Source: Rhexocercosporidium sp. MPI-PUGE-AT-0058 | Taxonomy: Eukaryota; Ascomycota; Leotiomycetes; Helotiales | NCBI GenBank assembly: GCA_020746875.1 | Contig: JAGTJL010000006.1 | Location: forward strand, 124,001-188,000 | Length of the DNA: 64,000 nucleotides | Direction of reading: 5' to 3' | In this document: piece after piece, positions 42,332 to 54,971 of the stretch | How the letters are laid out: each line of letters starts with the position of its first letter | Numbering within the stretch: the first letter of the stretch is position 1 | Notes under the pieces: generated by a model | Database searches by the model: none | The model's input: only the letters and a program-made list of their open reading frames with translations | Told to the model about the DNA's origin: nothing | Translations under genes and position numbers: made by a program

Positions 42332-43843
42332 ATGGAGGCACCACTTGAATCCAACGTGTCTCCTCGGTCGCAACCTAGCATGCACTTTATTGTGTTTTCA
42401 AACGTCGAAAAAGTTGATCCAGTCACAAGAAAGCTGATTCGAAGCCATGTCATGCGAGGCAAGAAACAGAAGAAGGTTCGCCCACAGACCCCAGCCCGCA
42501 GGCCGCTACCAGCTCCGATCAAGCTGGAAGATGTAGTTGAGACATGTGCGGCAATAATTCCTGGCCGGGTCGGTTCAGATCTATCATTCATTGAGTTTGC
42601 GGACGAAGTAGAGCCGTCACTCCTTCTGAAGATGACAAAAGGTCGGTGTCCCAAGTGTGAAGTAGTTCGTATCAAGAAGCGTGCTGATGGGAAAACGGCA
42701 GTATCGCCAATCGCGATGCAGGTCATATTCCCTCTCATGGCAACTATTGGCTTTCAGCCTGACCCCAGAGGAACATTTTACCCATTGGTCTATGACGCTG
42801 CTACGCTCCACATAACCGCTTTTGCCATTGATGGATTCTTCAGTAGGATCCTGCGGAGGCAGTCGGATGGCCCCAGCCCCGCGGCAATGATGCATTTACG
42901 AAAAGGACTGAAACTACTCCAAGAAAGGCTGTTAGAGGAAGACGACGAAAAGAAGATATCTGATTCGACAATCGGTGTAGTGTTGAAGCTAGCTACCACT
43001 GCGCACTTCGATGGAGAATGCGAGACATCGAGGCAGCACATGGAAGGTCTTCGCAAGATGGTAGATCTGAGGGGTGGTTTGAAAGTCTTCAGTGGTACCA
43101 AACTTGCTGTCGAGATGATAAGGTGAGTAATGAAGGACATCAGCATATCGTTGAGAAGTGCTGACCTATCAAGATGTGACTTGAGTATTGCAGTGCTGCA
43201 TGGGTCGAGCGCCGTATTATTCTGTGAGCCGTCAGAAATGGAAGCATATCCAGAGAGGATGCTACGTGATCCAGACGAAAAGAAGTCTTTCCGAAACAGC
43301 AATGAGTTGATCCAAACGTTGAGCGCCGATCTGGCAATTGCCTGGAAAGTGATGGAGAGGTTTTGCATGCTGGTCAACCTTGGGGCCCAGACTTCCCGAC
43401 TTCTCGAGCCAGAGCTCATTCATCAAACTATGGCTTCTGTTCTCTACCGACTGATCCCCATGACTTTTACCATCGGCTCACTCGACGAAACGCTACGAAA
43501 TGGTTTGTTAGCCTATTCATACCACGTCTTCCTACAATGGAAGGACATCAGATTTTCTAGGCACCAATTTCCTCTCAACTATAGGAAGCTCATTCTAGAG
43601 CCTGGGACTGCTGACAAGGTGCCTTCTCGGCTAATGCTCTGGCTACTAGTGATTGGGGCCAACGCTTTTTTCAAAGTAGCCGATGAAGTTTGGCTTGGCG
43701 ATTCTTTGCGGAAACATGCAAGAAGATGTAATGTGAAAAGTTGGAAGGACATGGAAGGAATATTGAAATCCATTATGTGGATGCCATTGCTAGATGACAA
43801 GGCCGGGAGAGAGGTGTTCGACTTGTTTCGCCTGAACGAGTAA
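42332..43843 (+). CDS. Fungal transcription-factor-like protein (PF11951 type), second copy in window
   Basis: Exon 1 (42332-43122) and exon 2 (43174-43843) join over a 51-nt intron (GTGAGT donor) to give 486 residues. The family hallmark is MHFIVFSNVEKVDPVTRKLI followed by RSHVMRGKKQKK; GLRKMVDLRGGL lies near residue 245. No zinc cluster is present. The chosen ATG at 42332 precedes the hallmark; an in-frame ATG at 42191 would add 47 residues. A Lys/Cys segment (GRCPKCEVVRIKKRADGK, 42643-42696) is atypical for the family and could be part of an unrecognised intron. It is related in type to the regulator at 20.1-21.8 kb. Confidence 0.82.
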
Positions 43844-44499
43844 AATAGAAGCAGAGGTATGACAGACGATGTACCCGAAGAAAACATATCAGCTTGAGGC
43901 TATGCTCCCTTCCAATAATGGTGCATATTGACATCAAACCCTCCGTAAGGATTTATCTGGTCTTGAAAAAGTGAAGCTCTCTCCCCTCTAAATTGACCAT
44001 TTCTCCGAAATCAAAATCTGTAAAGGCTTGTGATGCAAACAAATTACAAACTCAGTTACATTGCCAACTGGGCTATTTCAACCAAATATATTTCAACCAG
44101 GCAAAAACTAAGCCATAGAAGGAAGGCAGATAGTGAACAAATCGAAACAAACGCGTAGGAATCAGCAGCTCCAGTAAATCCATTGGGTCGCAGTTCTTAT
44201 ATCTCACCATCTAATTAGGCTAACTAGGCGTCGTATGGCGAGCTATAAGTCATTTCTGAAGTCATCCCGAAGAGAGTCAGAAAGCAGCAATTAGCAATTT
44301 TTGCTGGAGAAGTTGAGCTTTAAATTCGAGCTCCGAGCGAAGTCTGGCTGGGAAAACGCGCTAACTACGTTGACTGTTGACACCCAAACCGCAGATCAAT
44401 CAGCGCGAAATTTACACCCATCGCGTCCCTCCCCTCCGACTTCATCTCTCTTTCCTTCTCAATACCACTCTCTGCCATCGCCACCGAACCTCATCCACC
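43844..44499. other. Intergenic, promoter of SPT16
   Basis: This is the 3' flank of the PF11951 gene and the 5' region of SPT16, with a C/T-rich stretch just before the start. No gene is seen. Confidence 0.55.
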
Positions 44500-47400
44500 A
44501 TGGCAGATATCAAAATCGACAAGAACCTCTTCCAGGAACGTCTGTCGCACTTTGTATCGGCATGGAAGGCTGATAAGAGGGCTGGAGACGCGCTCTTCAA
44601 TGGTGCCTCCTCCATCTTGGTGTTGATGGGTAAAACTGAAGATGCCGCGCAATTTCAGAAGAACAATGCTATCCACGTATGTATCCTCGACCATGGAGCA
44701 GCTCTGGGGACAATTTCTAATGATGGCGATAGTTCTGGCTACTTGGTTACGAGTTCCCAGCTACCCTCTTCCTGTTCACCTTAGATGGACTCTACGTTGT
44801 CACAACTGCAAAGAAAGGTTCAAAATATACTTAAACCCATCTGCGACCTTGCGCCGAAACTGACTGCTACACTAGCCAAACATCTGGAGCCCTTAAAGGG
44901 TGGAAAGACCCCCCTACACATCTTGGTCCGGGGCAAAGACGCAGAGCACAACGAGAAGCTGTTCACCGATATCAACAATCATATCAAGGCAGCAGGCGTG
45001 AGTCATCCCTTTTCCAGCATTGAAGATTAGGCAGCTAACGAGCATGGGTCTGTAGAAGAAAGTCGGAATTCTACCAAAAGATACCTCCGTTGGGCCTTTC
45101 ATCGACGAGTGGAAGAAGGCATTTGGCACGATCTCGAAAGATGTGGAGGAAGTGGATATATCTGCCGCTCTATCCTCGGGCGCATTGGCTGTAAAGGATG
45201 AAAATGAGTTGGTATGTTGAAAATCGTAAGAGTTTGTAACAAGGAAGGCTAATAGATTACACAGCGTGCTATGCGCAATGCCTCGAAAGCTTGCATCGCA
45301 CTGATGAACCCCTACTTTGTAGAGGAAATGTCGAATGTGCTGGACGAGGAGAAGAAAGTCAAGCACAGCGCTCTGGCGAACAAGGTGGATGGCCAACTTG
45401 ACAACACCAAATTTTGGCAGTCGGTTGAGCTTCCCAGCAAGCAGAAGATGCCTTCGGATTTCGATCCTTCGCAATTGGATTGGACACACGGACCGATCAT
45501 TCAAAGTGGCGGAAAATTCGATTTGAAGATGAATGCCCAAGTAGACGACGAGCTCCTACATGCTGGAGTTATTATTGCTTCGATGGGTCTTCGATACAAA
45601 TCATACTGCTCCTTGATTGCCCGCACATATCTGGTTGACCCGAACAAGTCTCAAGAAAGTGTCTACAAGCTCCTACTCCAAGTTCATGGCCTGGTGATGA
45701 AGGAGGTCCGAGATGGTGCAAACACCAAGGAGATTTACGCAAAGGCTGTAGGTCTTGTCAGAAGCAAGAAGCCCGAACTCGAGAAGCATTTCCTGAAGAA
45801 TGTTGGGGCCGGAATTGGTATCGAGACTCGTGATGCGACCTTGGTCCTCAATGGCAAGAATACACGATCTCTGAAGGATGGGATGACTCTTTGCGTTACG
45901 ACTGGATTCAGTGATATTGAAAACCCAAATCCACAGGACAAGAAGAGCAAGACCTACTCGATGGTTCTCTCGGACACAGTTCGTGTATCAGCGAACTCCG
46001 ACCCTGTTGTCTTCACTGGAGATGCGCCGTCTGATTTGGATGCCACATCTTTCTTTTTCAAAGACGATGAAGAGCCTGCGCCAACTCCCAAGAAATCGAA
46101 GAAGGACTCCGCCGTTGGAGCTGTCGCCACCAAGAACATCACCAAAACGAAGTTGCGAGCAGAGCGGACAACGCAGACAGATGAGGGCGCGGAGGCTAGA
46201 CGTCGAGAGCATCAAAAAGAGCTCTCCCGAAAGAAGCAAGAGGAAGGTCTCCAGCGATTTGCGGAGGCGACAGGAGACTCAAATGCGACAGCTGTCAAGA
46301 AATTCAAGCGGTTTGAATCGTACAAGCGCGACAACCAATTCCCTCCTCGAGTTCGAGACCTGGCTATTCTAGTGGATGGAAAGAACTCAACGGTGGTACT
46401 CCCTATCATGGGTCGTCCAGTTCCTTTCCATATTCAAACCATCAAGAATGCAAGCAAGAGTGACGAGGGTGACTTTTCATACCTCCGGATCAACTTCTTG
46501 TCACCCGGCCAAGGTGTTGGCAGAAAGGACGATCAGCCATTTGAGGATGCTTCGGCTCACTTTGTGCGCAGTTTGACCTTCAGATCTCATGATGGAGAGC
46601 GTCTTCAAGATATTGCCAATCAAATTGGAAACATGAAGAAGGACGCCGTCAAGCGAGAGCAAGAGAAGAAGGAGATGGAGGATGTAGTTGAGCAAGACAA
46701 GCTCATCGAAATCCGAAGTATGTTCTCCCCATGTCGCCTACCGGCCATAACTGACATTTCTACTAGATCGCCGCCCTCCTGTGATGGACAACGTCTTCAT
46801 TCGTCCTGCTATGGATGGTAAGCGTGTTCCTGGGAAGGTTGAGATACACCAAAACGGTCTTCGATATCAATCACCCCTTAACACTCAACATCGTGTCGAC
46901 ATTCTCTTCAGCAACGTGAAGCATCTATTCTTCCAGCCCTGCCAGCACGAGTTGATTGTCATCATTCACGTTCATCTCAAGGATCCGATCTTGATTGGAA
47001 AGAAGAAGACTAAGGATGTGCAATTCTACCGCGAGGCCACCGACATCCAATTCGACGAGACGGGAAACCGCAAGAGAAGAAGATATGGCGACGAGGAAGA
47101 GTTCGAGCAGGAACAAGAAGAGCGAAGACGCCGTACTCAACTTGATCGAGATTTCAAATCGTTTGCTGAGAAGATTGCCGAGGCCGGAAAGAACGAGAAC
47201 GTTGACGTCGATGTTCCTTTCCGTGAACTTGGCTTCAACGGTGTCCCGTTCCGTTCGAGCGTGTTCTGTCAACCCTCCACAGACTGCTTGGTTCAACTCA
47301 CCGAACCACCATTCATGGTCGTTACTCTTGAAGACATCGAAATCGCTCATCTCGAGCGTGTGCAATTTGGTCTCAAGAACTTCGATATGGTGTTTGTCTT

Positions 47401-47872
47401 CAAGGATTTCCACCGTGCACCTTACCATATCAACACCATCCCAGTGGAGTCCCTAGAGAACGTTAAGGAATGGCTCGACTCAGTGAACATCCCCTTCTCC
47501 GAAGGTCCTCTGAATTTGAACTGGCCTACGATCATGAAGACCGTTACGGCAGACACTCATCAATTCTTCGTTGATGGTGGCTGGTCTTTCCTTCAGACCG
47601 AGACAGACGATGAGGATGAGGATCCAGAAAGCGAGGAGAGCGCCTTTGAGATGAGCGACAGCGAGCTTGCTGCCTCTGAGGAATCCAGTGACGAGGACAG
47701 CGATTTCGATAGCAATGCCAGTGCAGACGCTAGCGATGAAGGAAGCGAAGACGATGCAACTGATGGTGAGGACTGGGATGAGCTTGAAAAGAAGGCCAAG
47801 CGCAAGGATAGGGAGAGTGGAATGGGAGAGTCAGAGGATGATGACAAGCCGAAGAAGAAACGAAAGCATTGA
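44500..47872 (+). CDS. SPT16: FACT complex subunit SPT16
   Basis: Six exons (44500-44676, 44733-44817, 44876-44997, 45056-45211, 45256-46717, 46767-47872) give 1035 residues, the usual Spt16 length. The N-terminal aminopeptidase-like domain carries [20 protein letters not shown] and [19 protein letters not shown]. The dimerisation and middle domains include [14 protein letters not shown] and [20 protein letters not shown], with [20 protein letters not shown] near the end of the M domain. The C-terminus is the typical acidic tail rich in Glu/Asp/Ser, ending in a basic cluster (KPKKKRKH). With Pob3 it forms the histone chaperone that moves nucleosomes during transcription and replication. This is a conserved housekeeping gene. 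Confidence 0.97.
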
Positions 47873-48842
47873 GGTTGAGATCTTCTGATCTTGATATTTT
47901 GCTACTTACACTTGGGACATTTACAGTCCTCACTGCATGGATGGATTGGGGTGGTAGTACGATATTTGAGGTAGGCCTGCTTGGCTGGCATGAGGGTACG
48001 ATATGTTATTTGAGGGGAAGAAGCGATCGATGTGAGGGCGGCTCCCGCCTGCGGCAGCTTTCGTTTCGCCTCATGATTGTATTTTTCACTCCCGTCTCTA
48101 TTGACGCATGGCGTTTCGGTTTGGCAGAAGGGGTGCGCTGCTCTGCATTTAGTTTAGTGGAGGAAGTGAGCGATTGCAATGAACCCGAAGTGAGGGGTGT
48201 GGAAATCCAGTTCATTGCAACAACATTAATACATTTGCGTCTAATGGGTGTGCATCCACTGAGCTTGACTTGAGGAGAATGTAGCGCTACGTTGAATCAA
48301 GGCTCAAGACTGCTTGATCGATTTTTCTCGTCTTCTGGCTTCAACCTCGTTTAAACATCAGAATATTTCGGTCCAGCTCCATTTGTAGCTCCGTTTACGG
48401 CACTTTTCCAAATCGACGAAAGTCACAAAATACAATAGCTGAGTGAGAATGTAATAAGTCCATCGATTCGTGTCATCTCTAAGAACTAAAAATATCAAAT
48501 CCCATGCAGGTGAGCCGATTTCTTCTTCTTCATGTTCCTTGCTTTCCTGTCTCTCCCTCCTCCCAACCCTTCGGGCTTTCAAGCAAAACAAACAAAGCAG
48601 GGAAAGAACGAGCAAAACCACGCCTTGACCGCTTTACCAAAAAAAAGTCCAAAAATGAAATTCCCCGAATGAGATCTCGAGTCGGAAACCAACACATCGA
48701 AGTGTCGTTTCGTGCTTATTGTACATCCTCCCCTTTCTTTTTCCCTGCGATTACACTTCCCCGCAATCCACAGTTAGCAGGGTATCTTCTCCAATTTGAT
48801 TTCCCTTTTCAACAACCAGCTCTACCTATCAACACACACCAA
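47873..48842. other. Convergent intergenic, no gene supported
   Basis: About 1 kb between the tails of SPT16 and the CDC50 gene. An open frame at 48504-49034 (+) overlaps the CDC50 3' exon on the other strand and has no domain; I treat it as spurious. Confidence 0.5.
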
Positions 48843-50409
48843 TCAAGCATGGCCCTCTCCATTGCCCATTCCACCATCTCGTCCGCTCGTAGTAGCCGAG
48901 GAACTAGGTTGCTCGTTGTTCCAGCTAAGGTAGGTGTGGTCGCCGAGCTTGCGGGGCTTGATGAGATGGGTGATGGTGAAAAGCGTGCCGAGAACGATGC
49001 AAATGCCGCCTACGACTACGTATGCGATGCCTAGGAAAGGGTTCTTGCCGCCCATGACGGTGCGTGTGGAAATGATGATGGATTTGGTGCCGCCATATTC
49101 GGTTACGTTAAAGTCTGTGAGAATTACTTAGTTTATGCTGATTTGCAATTAGATACGGGCAAATGGGTGGTAAAGACGTACGGTGGTCGATATCTACAGT
49201 ATAAGTTCCAGTTCTCATGTTTGCGGTATCGTTGCGCTGGGCAAGCTTGCTGAATGTTGGGAGACCGGCAAGACGCATCCAGACTTGGAAATCCTCTTCC
49301 TCCTTTAAGCGAGGGTGGTAGGTATCCGAGTATCCATTTGGATATCTCTCAATCCAGTTGGGGGGAACAAGAACATCGGTCCAGTTGTACTTGCTCTCAC
49401 CGTAGAGCTCACGGTCGCTCTCCCACGAGATTCCCTTCTTGCTTTCCATAACGTATGTCTCATTGTCGGTTGAGCTTCCTGGGACGTTCAAGAGGACCGG
49501 GTTGTAGAAAGTGTCATTGAAGAAGGAATTGGCGGCTAGACCACAGGGGTAGTATGGCTTCTTGACACCGTCGACTACTTCAACTGTAAGGGGTTCGCAA
49601 TCGCCCCCATCGATTGTATCAGCGGAGACGGCACTCCCGGACAGCTGGTTGGTGTTGAAAGACTTGGCATATCGGCGATGGTTTTGGTAGAATTTAGTGA
49701 GGCGATAGTAGAACAGAACCGGGGGCTTCATGTCATTCGGAATCGTGAAGTTGATGGTACAGCGAGTGGTCTCAATGGTAACCTGCTCGTCTCCTGCGGG
49801 TCCGTAGGTGACATTCACCCGTTTCTTGCTCCAAGTTGGATCGGATCGGATTGTGTTTGAGGAATTCTTGTTGAAGTTCAACGTGACGTCTTTATCTCTC
49901 ATCTCCTTGACTGCAGGATAGTCCGGTGCATCAACATAGCATTTCGAATAGTCCAGTATGATCTCTTGTACCTAGGTAGTTGTCCATCTGTCAGCGTCCT
50001 GAATCTCTATCCAGCCCGGCTCAAAATATATCCAGCAACTAACCTGCGCGCTCGCATATAACAGTCCTCCTCCAATTGGTGCAAAGATGATTCCGATGGC
50101 GAAGAAAAGGGGGAGGACAGTCTTCGGCGTGAGAATCGGTCTATAGTTGCGCCTGTCAGCTTGATTTCAGGATGCGGGGTGCTTCAAAGGCCACTCACTG
50201 CCATGCTTTTAATCGCTGTTGACGGAAGGCCGTGTCTGTGAAGAAGATCTTGTCAGTCCTGCACCCTGTCTATCCACGCGTGTGTCATGTCCAGAGGAAT
50301 CCTCACTTGCTGGTCTCCTGCTCTTTGTCTTCGTCGTCTCGTTCTGGTTGTTTGGATCCTGCGAGGAGATGGAGTCCTCGTGAACAATCCCCGGTTGTGT
50401 TTCAGCCAT
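48843..50409 (-). CDS. CDC50/LEM3-family phospholipid flippase subunit
   Basis: Five exons (50409-50307, 50235-50199, 50140-50044, 49971-49182, 49114-48843) give 432 residues. Short exons 2 and 3 encode [13 protein letters not shown] and the first membrane span ([20 protein letters not shown]). The long luminal part has N-glycosylation sequons (NFT, NDT, NET) and paired Cys ([17 protein letters not shown]). The second span is [18 protein letters not shown]. The family partners P4-ATPases and is needed for their exit from the ER and for lipid flipping. This is a housekeeping gene; which P4-ATPase it serves is not visible. Confidence 0.95.
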
Positions 50410-51035
50410 GGTGTTGTGTTTTCGAGGTCATGGGCCGGCTCTATCCGGTATTGAGTCTCGTCGTGGTTGTGGTGTTGTTGGGGAGAGAAGGGGGTTGTTT
50501 GTCGTTGTCGCGATGATGGATTGGTGTCCCTGCCGTTGATCCCGCCGAAAGCCCGTGTCGTATAATTTTAGCGCGGTTCAAGGAGCTGCGCTGCACAGCC
50601 ACAGACAGGAAGGAGGATGAGGGAGCAGATCCAGTCAGCAACGAGATGTGAGGTGCTGAATAATCTAAATGGCTAGATTTTCTTCTTCGATATCCAATTC
50701 TGCGTGATGGACGAAGAAGGGAGTACTTGTGAGGGGGGGGGGAGCAGATCCATCGTAGGAGTGAAGAGACTGGTAGATATTTGAAAGCAAAGTCACTTCA
50801 ATCACTTCGTCAAACGGGTCAGGACATAAGCCAAGCCAAATTCAAATCTATAGATGCTACGCTCCCGGCTACATGGCTCACTTTATGTATAATGACAAAT
50901 CTCCCACCCAAAGCAACTCCGAGGCCCAACATATGTCGCCGAATACTGCTGCCATCTACACCTTTAGCCAAGCAAGAACTGTAATAATCCTTACCAAGCT
51001 GGCCCCTTGCGCCAAGCCCATAAAATAATATAACT
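50410..51035. other. Intergenic with a 10-base G run
   Basis: This is the 5' region of CDC50 and the 3' region of the resection factor. A run of ten G lies at 50733-50742. No gene is supported. Confidence 0.5.
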
Positions 51036-53848
51036 TCATTCATCACGAAATAGGTATGCACCACCAGGCCTCATAGCGTGTCGATATCGCTGCTGTACCA
51101 TTTCTCTCTCTCTTTCTCTTTCTGCCTCTCGATCTTCGATTTCCTCCTGGGTAGTAGGAAAATCCGTTCTCCAAAAGCCAGTTGGGCTAGCTCCTCTCTC
51201 ATAAGCATGTCGATGCCGACCGTGCTTGTTTGCGATTTCCCTGGTCTTAGCCTGGATCAGAGTCTCCTCCCGCTCAGCTGAACTCATGTACTTGATCCGA
51301 TCGGCGTCGGACCCAAGGTAATCCTCCAAGAGCGCCTCGTCCCTCTCTCCTTGGGACAAAGTTGGTCGTCTATTGTCCAATTCTGCCTTAGCCAGCCCTC
51401 GGAACTTGTGACCGCAACACTCAGGTTTGATACAGCCCTCCAAACAGGCACGTGCTTCTTTACCTCGTACAACTTCGTTGAATGCAAAGTTGTAGCCCTG
51501 GTTGTAAAGCGGATTGATTTTGAAATCCCTGAGGCTGAGCTTGCTCACTGGCCGGGCACGCAAAGGCTCTTGGCTGGGATCCATTACATAATCTCCTTCG
51601 GTTCGAGTTTGCTTCTGCTTAACAGTTGCAGGCCTGCCCGGTCTGGCGATTGTTGGGGTGCGTGGGGAAGCTTTGGTGACCTCGTGAATTGTTCTTGATA
51701 TGAAGGCTGAAGCAAGATCCCTACGAGCCGGCAACTGAGTTCCAGGAAAAGGAGACGGAGACCGTCCAGATCCTTCCTCGTCTGGTAGTGATGGTTCTTT
51801 AGAGCCCCTAGAGGGTGTTTTAGAAAATGGGCGGAAGGACTCCGCTGAGCTCCGAAGTACTGGACCAGAAGAAGGTCTAGTGGACTCCAGAAGGCCTGGA
51901 GCAGCTCGCTTCGGCGGTAGTATTGTTGACTCAGCTGGCTCACGGCTAGCTCTTGTCGATGAGGCTCGGGATATAGGTGTTGGGTCTCTGCTTGGATTCT
52001 CTGTGACCGTATCAGTCTTTGAAGGTCCCGACTGTTTTCGTAGAGCACTTTCAAGAAGCTCTTGAGCGAGAGCGACAGTTGAAGTAGAAAGGATTTTAGA
52101 AGCTGGTTTTTGAATAGCTGTCAGAATTGAAGTCGAAGGGCGTATTGCAGGCCGATTTTGTGGAGGACTCAGCACGCTTTTGCCAGGAGATGGTTTCGTA
52201 AGGAGCTCAATCAGTCGTTCATTGTTTGACGTTTGCCCTTTCAGTTCGCGTTTGACTGGGGTGATCTCCCCATCCTCTACTAGCTCAGCTACAGCTCGAT
52301 CACTAGCCACCTTCCGCTTCTTTGACGTCCTACCAGTATCGTCTGATGTTCTTGGCAGAATATTTGTATTGATGCTTCGGGGTTGTAGGACAGAGGTCTC
52401 TGATCGCACAGGTGTGACTTGGGAGATAGGCACAGAAGTCGTGGAGATGTTACTCTGGGCTCGAGACCGGCTGCGGTTCTGACTTGACAGTTGGGAGTTG
52501 GCCAGGATTTGAGATATATGCTGGGATCCCAAAGCCACTTTGTGTGCCTTCCGAGGTGTGCTGACTTTGTCACCAATATCATCAAGATCCATACTCTCAG
52601 TTGCATCAATGCACCCCAGAACAGGCGTATGAGGGGAGCTGAGCTCAATAACTTCACGCTTGATCTTAGGCCCCGGAGTCTCGTCTGTGTTGTGCTCCCG
52701 AGTTTTGCGCTTCTTCACACTTCGCGAAGAAATGAAGATGGGCAGAGAACAAGGTTCTTCAGCTTGGGCTTCGGGACTGGCCATGATATCTTTGCCTGTC
52801 ATCTGTTCTGGTAGAATCAGGTCCGGGTCATCTTCCGTAGAGCTTGTATGGTGAGCGCACAGAGGATCGAAGCTTGTGTCTCCGACACAAGTCTCTTCGT
52901 CACGAAGGGCTGGAAGCTTCGTTTCTGGCTCGTTTGGCTGACCATGGCCTTCATTGACCCCCAACTGTCCCGCATTGGACTTTGAAGTCTCCTTTGCAAG
53001 TCCTTGGTGAAGACCTTTGGGTGGACTACTGGCGGGAACCTGCACTTGGGCATCCACAATGTCTGACATGGGAAGCAATACGTTCCGGGTACCTTGGACG
53101 GTTTCTGGTTGCTGGTCTGACATATGTTCTTCTTCCAACTTGTCACCTCGGTCACCGAGTCTCAGCTTGAGGGAGTCAATCTCCTCCTTGAGCTTTCGGA
53201 TCTTCTCGTCCTTCTTAGCAACCTTCTCTCCCATATTCTTACCCCAATCGCTCCAGTTCTGGCTCTTGATCCTCTCTTCCTTGACCAAATTCGCTGCCAT
53301 TTCCTTCGCACCCTTCATCGCATCCAGCTTCTGACAAACTTTGTTGTATTTCTTGACCAGATCATCGTACTTCTTCTGTGTAGCCTGCTTCGTTTCGCCA
53401 GGCTCAAGTCGTGCAACGGAGGATGGCGGCTCGCTCGACCCTGGAGTGAGATCAAGATGAGTTCCATACTGGACTCGAGATGCGGGCTTCCCAGGTGGCG
53501 TAGACTCCCGCTCCAGCCTTGTCTGCAGTTCTTGGGCCAGACGCTTGTTCTCCTTCTCCAGCTCTTCGACCTTCGCAGCAGCCTCCCTGCATACCTCCAA
53601 TTCGTCCGTCAAACGCCCATGGGACTCTGCTAGCTTCTGAACGCTGGCTGAAGTCTCTCGTAATATACGCAATTCCTCCTTGCTGATCCGGGCGAACTTG
53701 TCATTATTGAGCTCTAGGCGATGGGGTCAGTGGTTGCCGGACAAAGAAGGGGTGATTCCATACCTGACGCTATGTTCGCTCCTATCTGGTTGTATACATT
53801 CTCGAGCTGCTCGAACAAGTCACTACGGCCCTGCTTCCAGCTCTCCAT
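51036..53848 (-). CDS. DNA end-resection factor, Ctp1/Sae2/CtIP family
   Basis: Exon 1 (53848-53764) and exon 2 (53713-51036) join over a 50-nt intron to 920 residues. The N-terminus (MESWKQGRSDLFEQLENVYN) and the next 150 residues form heptad-rich coiled coil (KVEELEKENKRLAQELQTRL), as in the tetramerising end of CtIP. The middle 550 residues are Ser/Pro-rich and disordered. The C-terminal Sae2 domain has LRDFKINPLYNQGYNFAFNE, the CXXC-type cysteines in CLEGCIKPECCG, and the RHR region GRHRHAYERGASPTGFW. The family activates the Mre11 nuclease to open DNA ends for homologous recombination, under phosphorylation control. This member is long compared with yeast Ctp1 and Sae2, mainly because of the disordered middle. 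Confidence 0.95.
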
Positions 53849-54971
53849 CGCGCCCGTGTTATTCGTTGTCACTGCATTGCTATTAACGTCGTGTTGAGGA
53901 CGCGCTTGACTTCCGCGAGACGCGATTCTCGATACTGTAATCAGGTCCGGGCCGAAGATCTTCCGGCCTGTCCTACTTCCACTTCAGACCCCAACATCAT
54001 AGCATCTCTCCTCAAAACGTATTGAGTCTACAATACTACAGTGCGTGAGAATATTGCTCTACTCTCTCACCCATTCTCTCACCCAAATACAACTAGGTAC
54101 ATGAGCTCAGCAGTACACAGTTCCTAATCCACACTACTATCTGTTTTCTCCCCTGTCCAGACCTGCCTCTTAGGAACCCGTGCTTTCTGGACCGACTACA
54201 ATTCCTCAAACGTAGAACTTGGACCGAAGCCATTTGCTAAAACCCTGCTTTCTGTCATCTCATATGAGTAGCTTACTCACAGATCAACGAACTCTTTGGC
54301 ACTTCGTTGGCAAATCTGCATAGCTAACCCCTGCCGAACGCTTCGTCTGATCTCCTGCAGAGAAGTAGCGGCGGCCGACTAGAAAGGCTTGTTACGCTCC
54401 AGAGGTCCTCGAGATAGCTCTCAAACCAGTCCCCAGAACCAGCCACCGTCAGTCATTCTAAAAGAGTCCTATGAGATCCTAGAGTGGGATTGGTACTGCA
54501 GGCCGCTTAAGCAGTGAATCTACCTTGTGCGACAGCTGATCACCCTGGAACATGCAGTACAACGGTGAGAGTGATTATTCAGAGATCCACACATTTCTCA
54601 TCAATTCAGTTCCATTTAATACTTGTAAAGAAAGTTCACTCTTTTGTGCCACCTTCCTAACTAGTAGCCATTGGGGGCCGGTTCAACCCCGCGTCTCACT
54701 CAGCAATGAGTATTGGGATGTACCTAACGTTACACTTTTGACTTTCTAATCAACTAGTCAATCTCAGAGGGCTTTACGGGCTGCTTGCAAGTATCTTGGA
54801 CGTAAATGATCAAGACAACAAGGCTGACCCTATAGAGAGCTTTCCGATTGAGCAGAGCACATTTGAAGGGCGGACTTTGCATGTTGCCGATTCTTTCTAT
54901 AAAGCCCTTCCTTCTCCCTGCATATCTCGTTATCAATACACAATACAGTCTTCGATTCATTCACTCCCAAA
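53849..54971. other. Divergent intergenic, no gene supported
   Basis: About 1.1 kb between the resection factor and the secreted lyase. The lyase end holds a TATA box, listed separately. A GGTTCAACCCC string near 54680 looks like a tRNA B box, but no tRNA folds around it. Confidence 0.55.
54898..54903 (+). promoter_or_regulatory. TATA box of the secreted lyase
   Basis: TATAAA lies 74 bases before the start codon in a C/T-rich context, as expected for an inducible secreted enzyme. Confidence 0.45.

Noticed and set aside
45987..47850. Long open frames opposite and out of frame to SPT16
   Set aside because: They are biased-composition shadows (Ser-rich strings opposite the acidic tail) of a gene whose spliced protein is certain.
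48504..49034. 176-codon open frame in the 3' region of CDC50
   Set aside because: It overlaps the CDC50 last exon on the opposite strand and shows no family pattern.
54672..54700. tRNA-like B box (GGTTCAACCCC)
   Set aside because: No A box at the right distance and no acceptor or anticodon stem can be paired around it.
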